The notes under the pieces: generated by a model
The model's input: the letters and a program-made list of their open reading frames with translations, nothing else
The model's database searches: none
What the model was told of the DNA's origin: nothing
Part shown: positions 56,496 through 64,000 of the stretch, in pieces
Numbering within the stretch: position 1 is the first letter of the stretch
How the letters are laid out: every line of letters starts with the position of its first letter
Made by a program: the position numbers and the translations under genes
Source of the DNA: Candidatus Treponema merdequi
GTDB taxonomy: Bacteria; Spirochaetota; Spirochaetia; Treponematales; Treponemataceae
Assembly: GCA_018064525.1 (NCBI GenBank)
Contig: JAGHVB010000005.1
Span: 1-64,000, forward strand
DNA length: 64,000 nucleotides
Direction: 5' to 3'

Positions 56496-57476
56496 TTATT
56501 TATTCACTTGATTAACAATTTTTTCATTCAAAAATCCACGGAGATTTTCTACTGCAATATTCAAAAGTCTGATGCGTGTTTCTTTTGCTGCCCACGCGAT
56601 GTGCGGAGTTATGATACAGTTTGGAGCATTCAAAAGAGGAGAATCTTTTTTCATCGGTTCTTCTGAAATTACATCACACGCATAACCTGACAGAACTTTT
56701 TCTTCAAGAGCTTTTCTGACAGCTCTTTCATCAACAAGGCCACCGCGTGCAGTATTGATTAAGATTGCTCCGTGTTTAATTTTAGAAAGCGTTTCTTCAT
56801 TTATCATTTTCTGATTTTCATCTGTAAGCGGACAATGTAAAGAAACGATGTCAGATGTTTTTAAAAGTTCATCAAGTGAGACTTCCGTTACTTTTTCATC
56901 ATCGCGTGCTGTCTTGTTGTAGTCTGCAATTTTCTGCAAGCTTCTTGTGTAAACAGAAACCTGCATTCCAAAACCAGAAGCAATCCGTGCAACACGCTGT
57001 CCGATAGAACCAAATCCGACAAGTCCGATTTTTTTCTGATAGAATTCTGTAAGCGGGACTTTCCAGAAACAGAAATCTTTTGACGAAATCCATTCGCCGT
57101 CCATCACCGCTTTTGAATGAAGATAAACGGCATTATAAAATTCCATCAAAAGAGCAAACACACTCTGAGCAACAGCCATCGTAGAATAAGACGGAATATT
57201 CGTAACAACAATTCCAGAATCACGCGCAGCTTTTATATCAACGACATTATAGCCTGTTGCAAAAACTCCGATGTATTTAAGATTTTTACACTGAGATAAA
57301 ATTTCACGGGTAAGATTTACTTTGTTAAGAAAAACGATGTCAGCATCGATAATGCGTTCAAGCGTCTGTTCTGGAGAAGTTCTTTCGTAATATGTTACTT
57401 CTCCAAACTCTTTAAAGACATCATAAGAAAGGTCACCAGGATTCAATGCATGACCGTCAAGAATAACGATTTTCAT
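56496..57476 (-). CDS. D-isomer-specific 2-hydroxyacid dehydrogenase
   Basis: 326 residues from ATG 57476. The NAD-binding motif is VGFGSIGQRVARIASGFGM (about 148-166). Catalytic Arg is in INTARGGLVDERA, Glu in CDVISEEPM and His in NCIITPHIAWA. SLHCPLTDENQKMI lies between. The enzyme interconverts 2-keto and D-2-hydroxy acids; a glycerate or hydroxypyruvate-type substrate is common for this branch. It lies 2 kb from the A-T-TE gene that may use a non-amino acid, which makes it a candidate precursor enzyme, though on the other strand. Confidence 0.9.
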   Translation of the reverse strand: MKIVILDGHALNPGDLSYDVFKEFGEVTYYERTSPEQTLERIIDADIVFLNKVNLTREILSQCKNLKYIGVFATGYNVVDIKAARDSGIVVTNIPSYSTMAVAQSVFALLMEFYNAVYLHSKAVMDGEWISSKDFCFWKVPLTEFYQKKIGLVGFGSIGQRVARIASGFGMQVSVYTRSLQKIADYNKTARDDEKVTEVSLDELLKTSDIVSLHCPLTDENQKMINEETLSKIKHGAILINTARGGLVDERAVRKALEEKVLSGYACDVISEEPMKKDSPLLNAPNCIITPHIAWAAKETRIRLLNIAVENLRGFLNEKIVNQVNK

Positions 57477-57483
57477 GCATTGA

Positions 57484-57512
57484 AGTATATTTCTTTTAAG
57501 GCTCTTGGTCGA
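57484..57512 (-). promoter_or_regulatory. Leaderless promoter of the dehydrogenase gene
   Basis: TATACT at 57484-57489 (minus strand) with a weak TCGACC at -35 (17-nt spacing) sits 7 nt before the ATG at 57476. No Shine-Dalgarno sequence is present. Confidence 0.45.
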
Positions 57513-57545
57513 GTACCCGGGTATTTCCATGCAGCACGGATATTT

Positions 57546-58133
57546 CTAATTTAAGGTGAATTTAACAGGATAGCGGAATTTTACTGCACAGGCTTTTCCG
57601 TTTACGACAGCCGGAATACATGTAATTCCACGAAGCGCTCTGACGGCAGCTTCTGCAAAACCATGTCCCGGATCTTTCAAAATCCTGATATTTTTAATAC
57701 AGCCTTTACTGTCTATAAAAAGTTCAAGATAGACAACAGCTTCGATTCCCTGTTTAAGAGCCATCGGCGGATATTCAATTCTTGAAAGAATATCGCGTGC
57801 CGGAATCACTGGAACTGAAGAAATTTTATGCTGCGGAAGATACTGACTTTCATCAAATTCTTCGTGTACATTTTCTTCTGTCTCTTTAATATTTTCAGAT
57901 GCTTTCGGCTGATTTTTTACCGTAATCGATTCAGAAGTTTTTGGCGGTGCAGTATATTCCTGAATATCAACAAGTTTAAAAACTTCTGCTTCACGAAAAT
58001 CAACTGTTTCAACAGCTTCTTCTTTTTCGGTAAAATTAAAAATTGAAATCACAGCAATGTGAAGAATAAGTGCAACTGCAAAAAGCGCAGGACGGGCAAA
58101 CCGGGAATATTTTGAAAGTTTTTCTACGCTCAT
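57546..58133 (-). CDS. tonB: TonB energy transducer
   Basis: 195 residues. One N-terminal transmembrane helix (ALFAVALILHIAVISIFNF), a charged linker with few prolines, then a TonB C-terminal domain (about 110-195: ILSRIEYPPMALKQGIEAVV, DPGHGFAEAAVRALRGI). The linker lacks the long Pro-Lys/Pro-Glu stretch of E. coli TonB, so it spans a shorter periplasm. It is last of the ExbB-ExbD-ExbD-TonB unit and works with the receptor at 59639. Confidence 0.88.
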   Translation of the reverse strand: MSVEKLSKYSRFARPALFAVALILHIAVISIFNFTEKEEAVETVDFREAEVFKLVDIQEYTAPPKTSESITVKNQPKASENIKETEENVHEEFDESQYLPQHKISSVPVIPARDILSRIEYPPMALKQGIEAVVYLELFIDSKGCIKNIRILKDPGHGFAEAAVRALRGITCIPAVVNGKACAVKFRYPVKFTLN

Positions 58134-58134
58134 T

Positions 58135-58536
58135 TTATTTTTCCCTCACGACAAAACTTACAACACGATGCTGCAAAACCTGCAGAACTGAAACTACTTC
58201 ATTCACGTATTTATATGGAGTATCTTTATCTGCAATTATATGAATGCGGACATTCGGATTTTCTGCGATAGCATTTATGATTGCTTTTTCTGTGGAATTT
58301 CTGTCAAGCACATTTCCGTCTGCAGAAATGACACCATTTTTCTGAATCCAGATTTCAAAATTACTGTCGGCCTGAGTTCTTTCAAGAACAGTACTTTCTG
58401 AATAAGTAATTTTTTCTTCATATCTCTGGTTCATAAGTGAAATGAGCATAATAAAAATTAAAAGTAAAAATCCGATATCCGACATTGATGAAGTTGTAAT
58501 CGACGGATTTCTTCTCTTTGGTTTTAAGTTAATCAT
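58135..58536 (-). CDS. exbD: ExbD-type biopolymer transport protein (second ExbD)
   Basis: 133 residues with one transmembrane helix near residues 20-40 (GFLLLIFIMLISLM) and the conserved Asp in SMSDIGFLLL. The periplasmic domain carries RIHIIADKDTPYKYVNEVVS. It begins 1 nt before or beside the preceding ExbD gene. Two ExbD paralogues in tandem are common in Bacteroidota and some spirochaetes. Confidence 0.87.
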   Translation of the reverse strand: MINLKPKRRNPSITTSSMSDIGFLLLIFIMLISLMNQRYEEKITYSESTVLERTQADSNFEIWIQKNGVISADGNVLDRNSTEKAIINAIAENPNVRIHIIADKDTPYKYVNEVVSVLQVLQHRVVSFVVREK

Positions 58537-58947
58537 TTATTTTTCCGCCTGATTCATTCGAAATGAAAAATTTTCTACTTTAAGTTTTCTGATTACAGAA
58601 ATTACATCAACAACTTTCTGATACGGAGTTTCTGAATCAATCGTTAAAAGAAAAGTCATATTAGGCCACGTCTTCTGTTTTTCAGTAATTTTTTCAGAAA
58701 GATTTTCAATACTTACTTCACTATCCTGTAAAAATATTTTTCCATCTGAAGAAAGATTGCATTTAACAATGTCTTCTGTATTTACAACAATCGGCTTATC
58801 TTTTGACGGCAGATTTAAAAGAAATCCTTTGTTGACATTAAAACCTGCAATTACGATAAAGAAAATTATCAGCAAAAATGAAAGGTCATTTAATGAACCG
58901 GAACTTCCCGCATCTTCAACATTATGTCTGACAAAACGTTTAATCAT
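58537..58947 (-). CDS. exbD: ExbD-type biopolymer transport protein (first ExbD)
   Basis: 136 residues. The membrane helix (DLSFLLIIFFIVIAGFNV) carries the essential Asp of ExbD, which responds to proton flow through ExbB. The periplasmic part contains TIDSETPYQKVVDVISVIR. It differs from the next ExbD in most of its sequence, so the two probably form mixed or separate motors. Confidence 0.87.
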   Translation of the reverse strand: MIKRFVRHNVEDAGSSGSLNDLSFLLIIFFIVIAGFNVNKGFLLNLPSKDKPIVVNTEDIVKCNLSSDGKIFLQDSEVSIENLSEKITEKQKTWPNMTFLLTIDSETPYQKVVDVISVIRKLKVENFSFRMNQAEK

Positions 58948-58955
58948 AATATTAC

Positions 58956-59588
58956 TTAAATCAATTCCGGAACTAAATCATTGATTGCTTTTGAAGTTTC
59001 TGCTGCAAAAGTATCAACTTTCTGAATCAAAAGATTATAAGCAACGAGAGCTGCAATCGCAATTATCAGACCGAATACTGTAGTGATGAGTGCTTCGTAA
59101 ATTCCGCCTGCAACAAGCTGCGCATTTACATCTGTCGCATTTGCAATCTGCTGAAAAGCTCCGATCATTCCAGATACAGTTCCTAAAAAACCTGTCAATG
59201 GAGCAAGCGAAGAAAGTGCTGTCAGATAGTTAAAACCATTTTCCATCCTGCGGAGTCTTTCCTGTGCTTCGCTTTCTGCAGCACGTTCCATTCTGTTTTC
59301 ACCATATTTTGCATTCTGTAAAAGTGCAAGGAAAATCGATGCCACAGTTTCTTTATGTGTGCATGAAACGAGAAATTTTTCCGCTTCATCTTTCTGTCCT
59401 GATTTCAAAAGTCCCGCAATTTTATTTTTTAACGGCGTAACTTTTATGTCATGCCATGAAATGTAAATCAATCTTTCAATGATGATAGCAACTGTTGCAA
59501 CTGAAAATGCAAGCAGTACCCACATAAAAGGTCCGCCAAGCTTAAATAATTCGATTAAACTAAATCCGTTTTCCATTTTTTTCTCCAA
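58956..59588 (-). CDS. exbB: ExbB/TolQ-type proton channel subunit
   Basis: 210 residues with three transmembrane helices (FMWVLLAFSVATVAIIIERL; ALSSLAPLTGFLGTVSGMI; ALITTVFGLIIAIAALVAYN). The motif GFLGTVSGMIGAF is conserved in MotA/TolQ/ExbB proteins. ExbB drives ExbD and TonB with the proton gradient to power the outer-membrane receptor. It is first of the energy unit, 50 nt after the receptor. Confidence 0.92.
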   Translation of the reverse strand: MEKKMENGFSLIELFKLGGPFMWVLLAFSVATVAIIIERLIYISWHDIKVTPLKNKIAGLLKSGQKDEAEKFLVSCTHKETVASIFLALLQNAKYGENRMERAAESEAQERLRRMENGFNYLTALSSLAPLTGFLGTVSGMIGAFQQIANATDVNAQLVAGGIYEALITTVFGLIIAIAALVAYNLLIQKVDTFAAETSKAINDLVPELI

Positions 59589-59609
59589 TTTATTTTCTTA
59601 TTAAATTAG

Positions 59610-59632
59610 ACACCCCGGCAATGCCGAGGTGT
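59610..59632 (-). other. Hairpin between the TonB-dependent receptor and exbB
   Basis: On the minus strand ACACCTCGGC / GCCGGGGTGT forms a 10-bp stem (one wobble pair) around ATT, between the receptor stop and exbB. No T tract follows, so it may stabilise or attenuate the transcript instead of ending it. Confidence 0.5.
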
Positions 59633-59638
59633 TACTTT

Positions 59639-62161
59639 TTAGAACTGAACTTTTAATCCGAGTGACGGCATCGGTAAACCAATATTAAAGTCTACAGAAT
59701 CTCTTACATCACTCATTTTTCCAGTATGACTGTTATATGATTTATCTCCTTTTGGAGAATAAAGATTTACAAAAATATCCTGAGCCGCAAAATAGAATTC
59801 CCATTTAACTTTATCATCATGAGACATCCACTGATAAGAAATACGGATATCAACAGGACAGGAAATTTCATTTCGTAAAACATCACTGTAAACAGAACTT
59901 CTTGTATAGCGCTGTACGACTGTTCCATCTTCCATTGTAGAAGCATAGCATGTAAGATCGCCATTCTTCTTTTTAGGAGTTCCAGTTGCAAGTGCTGCTT
60001 TAAGTGTAAATGTCCAGCCTTTTCCAAAATGCCAGTTGCTTACAAGATTCAATGTATGGAATCTGTGATAATCAGGATAATACCATTCATTTACGACATC
60101 ACACATTATCGGTTCTACATATTTTCCACTGTAAGTTCCTGCAGGATTAAGAAATCTTGTATAAACAAATGAATATGAAATATATCCATCCCAGTGCTTT
60201 CCTTTTGTTTTTTCAAGCATTGCATCAATTCCAAATACATGACCTTTACCGTCTGTCTTGGCATTGTATTGAACAGGCCCATTTGACATCGGATCTGAAA
60301 CACCATACCAGTACATTCTTGAAAGATAATATTTATAATAAGTTTCAAGCTTGAACTTCCAGTTATCTTCAAACTCTGCTTCTCCACCAAGAACTGCAAA
60401 CAATGCAGTATTCGGTTTTAAGATATCATCATGAAATGTAAAATCGTCAGAAAGAATTTCAATTTCGCGTGGAGTTGAAACAAAAATACCAGTTCCAGTT
60501 GTAATAGAAGCTTTCTTAAGTTTTCCGATATCTCTCCAAGGTGTAACAGTCAAAGTTGCACGAGGACAGATTTCCGGAAGCAGCATTTTATTAAATCCAG
60601 TATCAGGATTAAAAACATTGCAAAACTCTGCTCTTAAACCGATTTCAGAATTAATTAAACTTGTGTCTGTTCCGTAATTCCATGTAACAAAACCTGCTGT
60701 ATCTGACAAACAGTTATTATTTGACTCTGTCTTAAAATCAACTTTCTTAAATACATATCCACCGTTATACGGAATATCCATCCATGCCGGCTGATCTTCT
60801 TTTACATCAGCTCCTGCAAATATTTCTTCAACACCTGCACATAAATGATTTTTTTCATTAAGTTCAAATTCTGTTTCAAACTTTGCACTGATCAGATGAG
60901 AATTCAGTTTCTCATTCATCTTACTTTCAATTTCATTCAGATAATATGAACCGCCATAAGTTACACCAGGTAATGAAGAATATCTTGAAACAAATTCATC
61001 ATTGTATTTTACAAATCCTTTTTCTGTCATCTTCTGGTTCATATCTTCAAACATTCCGTTGTAGCACAAAAGTCCATGAAGCTGAATTTTTTCTGTCGCA
61101 AGATATTTTATATTTAAACCACCAAGAACCTGATAAATGTCATAGTCCATCACAGAACGAGTTGTAAAACCATCTTTTTCTTCTTTCTGATCAATCGAAA
61201 GTCCGTCACTTCCAAAAAATCCTGTAACAGCAATATCAAGTTCAGGACGAGGCTTAAACTGTGCTTTCATAAAAAAATCACGGATATAAGGCGGACGATT
61301 GATCATATCAAGCATATCTGTTCCAGTCATTTTATAAATCTCAAAAAGAGGTTCAAGATAAGTGAGATGTCCGCCGACAAGCATACCGCCGACATTTTTT
61401 CCAAATGGAATCTGCGCAAAAATATCTGTACTCATAGTTGATACAGAAGCATTCAGATGGAATTTTTCAAAATCCGGTTTCAATGTAGTTGCTTCAAGAA
61501 GTCCGGAACTTGCTTTTCCATATTTTGCAGAAAAAACACCGTTTGAAAGTTTTACAGATTCAATCATCGACGGATTTAAAATAGAAATACCGCCGCCCCA
61601 ATGCCATGGAAAATACGTATACATTCCATCAAGCGTAACTGCAAACTCACGCGGATTACCGCCACGTACAGAAGGTTCACTTCCCCATATTCCACTGAAC
61701 GAAACTCCCGGCAGAGTTCTTACAGACGCCATACAGTCTTCAATCAAACCCATGTTCGAAGTCGTATGCATCTTCTCTTTTGTCATAACTGTAGAAACAC
61801 CAGGTTTTTCTTCCTGCGTATCAGGAGAAGCACGGTTTACAACAAGTTCCTGACCTTCAATTACATCAGTAATAGACATCTTGATTTCAAGAGAATTGTC
61901 ATCTGCTTTTACATTCACGCTTGCGTTTTTATAACCGGCAAGACGAGCCTCTACAGTTTCTGTTTTTTCATTTACAGAAATTACTGCAACACCATTTTCA
62001 TCAGTAACAACTGCGTTTGCAGTTTTTCCTTTAACACTTAATTTTACTCCTTCGAGTGGAATTTCAAGTTCAGCATCTGTTACCGAAATTTTTACATCCC
62101 GCGCAAAAACTGCTGCAACCAAAAAACTCAAAAGAATAACAACCAGTAATCTTTTTTTCAT
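59639..62161 (-). CDS. TonB-dependent outer-membrane receptor
   Basis: 840 residues from ATG 62161 (GGAG upstream). The signal peptide (to about residue 20) is followed by a carboxypeptidase-regulatory-like domain (about 20-100: LEGVKLSVKGKTANAVVTDE), then the plug (MHTTSNMGLIEDCMASVRTL, PSVRGGNPREFAVTLDGMYT), and a beta-barrel ending in Phe (LGLKVQF), as required for outer-membrane insertion. This domain order is the SusC/TonB-dependent type without a SusD partner. The substrate cannot be named. The ExbB-ExbD-ExbD-TonB genes follow it directly. Confidence 0.92.
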   Translation of the reverse strand: MKKRLLVVILLSFLVAAVFARDVKISVTDAELEIPLEGVKLSVKGKTANAVVTDENGVAVISVNEKTETVEARLAGYKNASVNVKADDNSLEIKMSITDVIEGQELVVNRASPDTQEEKPGVSTVMTKEKMHTTSNMGLIEDCMASVRTLPGVSFSGIWGSEPSVRGGNPREFAVTLDGMYTYFPWHWGGGISILNPSMIESVKLSNGVFSAKYGKASSGLLEATTLKPDFEKFHLNASVSTMSTDIFAQIPFGKNVGGMLVGGHLTYLEPLFEIYKMTGTDMLDMINRPPYIRDFFMKAQFKPRPELDIAVTGFFGSDGLSIDQKEEKDGFTTRSVMDYDIYQVLGGLNIKYLATEKIQLHGLLCYNGMFEDMNQKMTEKGFVKYNDEFVSRYSSLPGVTYGGSYYLNEIESKMNEKLNSHLISAKFETEFELNEKNHLCAGVEEIFAGADVKEDQPAWMDIPYNGGYVFKKVDFKTESNNNCLSDTAGFVTWNYGTDTSLINSEIGLRAEFCNVFNPDTGFNKMLLPEICPRATLTVTPWRDIGKLKKASITTGTGIFVSTPREIEILSDDFTFHDDILKPNTALFAVLGGEAEFEDNWKFKLETYYKYYLSRMYWYGVSDPMSNGPVQYNAKTDGKGHVFGIDAMLEKTKGKHWDGYISYSFVYTRFLNPAGTYSGKYVEPIMCDVVNEWYYPDYHRFHTLNLVSNWHFGKGWTFTLKAALATGTPKKKNGDLTCYASTMEDGTVVQRYTRSSVYSDVLRNEISCPVDIRISYQWMSHDDKVKWEFYFAAQDIFVNLYSPKGDKSYNSHTGKMSDVRDSVDFNIGLPMPSLGLKVQF

Positions 62162-62232
62162 TTTTAAGATCTCCAATAATCAATAGACACCTCAAAAATA
62201 AAAATCTGTTACCAGAAAAAAATGCCCCGCAC

Positions 62233-62272
62233 AAAAAAAATCACCCGCCTTCTCTTTCAAAAAAGCGGGTGA
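62233..62272 (-). terminator. Intrinsic terminator after the GH94 gene
   Basis: A TCACCCGC / GCGGGTGA stem with a 16-nt loop, followed on the minus strand by eight Ts. It separates the GH94 gene from the receptor. Confidence 0.85.
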
Positions 62273-62316
62273 CAAAATTCAAGTTTTAAAATTTAAGCTG
62301 AAGATATTTCCAGAAA

Positions 62317-64000
62317 TTAAACTCTTTCAACAGGAACTTCTTTTGCATTTCTTCCCATATATGCTGTAATCTTTGAACCGTCTTTAATCATATCAACAGG
62401 AATTACTGCAGCATCAAGGCGTTTACCGTCAACTTCGATGTATTCAACACCTTTATTGATGTGCTGCGGGTTCTTAACTTCAATCTTAAGATTCATACCG
62501 CGCCAGCGTCTTGAAACTTCAAATCCATCCCAGTCATGAGGGAGACACGGATCGATGAGCATTCCATCATACTGAGGACGAATACCGAGAACATACTGAG
62601 TTGTTGAATAGTAGTTCCATGTTGCTGCCCCTGAGAGCCATGCAACGCGGCAGTTTCCGGCGCGAGGTGAATAAGTGGAATAAGTTGTCTGTCCGACAAC
62701 GTATGGTTCTGACTGGCGAACTTCTGCTTTTGTATTGTAGCTTGCAGGAAGTGCTGCCTTAAGATATTCGTAAGCACGGTCTCCGTTTCCCATGAGAGTT
62801 TCAGCAATTACGCCCCAACCCTGTGTGTGGTTAAAGATACCGGCATTTTCTTTGATACCAGCGTTAAATACAACGGCACTCATTGTGTCGCGTGGTGCGT
62901 TTGCAAATGAAGGTCCGCAGAGCATAAGTCCGTATGGAGTTGCAAGTTTTTCTTTTACAGTTTCGAGACACTGCTTAGCCTGTTCCGGTGTCGCAGCATT
63001 TGAAAGAACTGCCCAGACCTGAGTATTGAAATATACCTGACCTTCGTCCATTGTCTTAGTTCCATAAACCTGACCGCTTTCTGTGATAGCCCAGATAAAC
63101 CATTTGCCATCCCAGCACTTAGCCTGAATAGCTTTATCAAGTTTATCACGTTCCATCAAAGCCCATTCACTTTCTGCTTTTTCACCGAGACGGAGAGAAA
63201 GATCAGAATAAGTTGTAAGTCCGAGTCTGAGCTGGAATGCAACAAAGAGGCTCTGTCCTTTGTAACCGAGTTTGAGACAGTCGTTCCAGTCAGCCAAAAG
63301 TCCGCAAGGAAGTCCGTCTGCACCCATTCTTTCAAGATTGAATAAAAGAGCCTGTTTCAAGTGACCGTAAACAGTTGCTTCACCTTCATCACCATATGGA
63401 ACAACTTTCTTCAAGAAATCCCATTTACCAGTTTCTGCGATGAATGCAGGTACTGAGTGGAAGAACCAGAGACAGTCATCCGAACGGAACTCACCAGGAG
63501 CCGGACATTTTTCGTGACCAGGATTATGATCTTTTGTAATTACTGGAATTGCACCACCGCACTTAACCTGACCAGAAAGCATTCTCACAAGTCTTTCTTC
63601 TGCTTCTTCAGGAATTGCTGCTGCAACACCGAGAATATCCTGAACTGAGTCACGATATCCGAGACCATCGCGTTCTCCGTTGTAAACAAGAGATGCAGCA
63701 CGGCTCCATGCAAATGTGATGAGACAGTTGTAAAGTCCCCAGACATTAACTGTATGGTTAATGTCTTCATCAGGAGTTTTTGCAACAAAACTTCCGAGTC
63801 TTGCGTGCCATGTCTTTTTAAGTAATTCAAGTTCTTTGTCAGCGCGTTCTGCGTTTCCAAATTCGTCAACAAGAGGTTTACCTGTAACCCATGCGTCGCC
63901 GATACCAAACATGATGATAATTTCTTTTGTTTCACCAGGCTGTAATTCTACATCCGACTGAATCGAACCGCAGATATTATCTCCATAAGCGAGAGAATTT
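62317..64000 (-). CDS. GH94 glycoside phosphorylase, 5' end outside the window
   Basis: The frame stays open to the window edge, so the N-terminus is missing. The visible 561 residues are the C-terminal catalytic (alpha/alpha)6 barrel of GH94: YRDSVQDILGVAAAIPEEAE, LLADWNDCLKLG with the likely catalytic Asp, FIWAITESGQVYG, GIFNHTQGWGVIAETLMGNG, and RAGNCRVAWLSGAATWNYYS. The family cleaves beta-linked disaccharides with phosphate (cellobiose, cellodextrin, chitobiose or laminaribiose). The substrate is not decided here; the DWNDCL form resembles chitobiose-type members more than the DWNDG form, but this is weak. It ends in a strong terminator. Confidence 0.88.
   Translation of the reverse strand, partial: NSLAYGDNICGSIQSDVELQPGETKEIIIMFGIGDAWVTGKPLVDEFGNAERADKELELLKKTWHARLGSFVAKTPDEDINHTVNVWGLYNCLITFAWSRAASLVYNGERDGLGYRDSVQDILGVAAAIPEEAEERLVRMLSGQVKCGGAIPVITKDHNPGHEKCPAPGEFRSDDCLWFFHSVPAFIAETGKWDFLKKVVPYGDEGEATVYGHLKQALLFNLERMGADGLPCGLLADWNDCLKLGYKGQSLFVAFQLRLGLTTYSDLSLRLGEKAESEWALMERDKLDKAIQAKCWDGKWFIWAITESGQVYGTKTMDEGQVYFNTQVWAVLSNAATPEQAKQCLETVKEKLATPYGLMLCGPSFANAPRDTMSAVVFNAGIKENAGIFNHTQGWGVIAETLMGNGDRAYEYLKAALPASYNTKAEVRQSEPYVVGQTTYSTYSPRAGNCRVAWLSGAATWNYYSTTQYVLGIRPQYDGMLIDPCLPHDWDGFEVSRRWRGMNLKIEVKNPQHINKGVEYIEVDGKRLDAAVIPVDMIKDGSKITAYMGRNAKEVPVERV

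Overview
The window looks like chromosome from a gut- or rumen-type Treponema (Spirochaetota). It is AT-rich, roughly 37% GC by eye. The block rpsP - KH protein - rimM - trmD - rplS - FliK-like - FlhB-like - UPF0102 has the gene order I associate with treponemes. There are several Cys-lipoproteins of treponemal type, two Rpn/PD-(D/E)XK proteins, a SUMF1-domain lipoprotein and an ExbB/ExbD/TonB system. The genus call is an inference from gene content and order; I see no 16S rRNA here.

Layout. 0-9 kb: a secreted M16 protease, mutS2, argR with a candidate ARG box, an Rpn-family nuclease and pgi (+ strand, except the nuclease). 9-19.5 kb (- strand): tatD, carrying 36-nt tandem repeats, then three tightly packed lipoproteins with beta-helix type repeats and a small secreted protein. 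19.5-26.6 kb (- strand): tRNA-Leu(UAA), a spirochaetal hypothetical protein, a FlgM-like protein, UPF0102, FlhB-like and FliK-like proteins, the rplS-to-rpsP block and a choloylglycine-hydrolase-like protein. 26.8-31 kb: a chemoreceptor, a BASS transporter broken by deletion, a methyltransferase, an AGE-like protein and ybaK. 31-43.4 kb (- strand): a ROK regulator, pgeF, a diguanylate cyclase, an ATP-grasp enzyme, a PadR/HAAS/PspC unit, a YkgJ protein, a DUF2130 protein, a second Rpn protein and a frameshifted SUMF1 lipoprotein. 43.6-54.7 kb (+ strand): a small-protein/XRE pair and a non-ribosomal peptide synthetase (NRPS) operon. 54.7-64 kb (- strand): SulP, a D-2-hydroxyacid dehydrogenase, TonB, two ExbD, ExbB, a TonB-dependent receptor and a GH94 phosphorylase cut by the window edge.

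The most exciting region is the three-gene NRPS operon at 44.2-54.7 kb. The first protein is C-A-T-C-A-T-R and should release an N-capped dipeptide aldehyde. The second is a free-standing A-T-TE protein. Its adenylation domain has Ser where amino-acid-activating domains have Asp235, and its thioesterase nucleophile is Cys. The third is an Sfp-type phosphopantetheinyl transferase. Two different release chemistries therefore sit in one transcription unit.

Other signals worth a second look are: a dispersed GC-rich repeat (core GCGGG-YR-TTG-NRAGTGATG) found in frame inside tatD and the FliK-like gene and also between genes; a SUMF1 domain whose C-terminal end resembles a diversity-generating-retroelement variable region; four promoters whose -10 box lies only 6-10 nt from the start codon; and a UPF0102 gene whose conserved N-terminus precedes any normal start codon.
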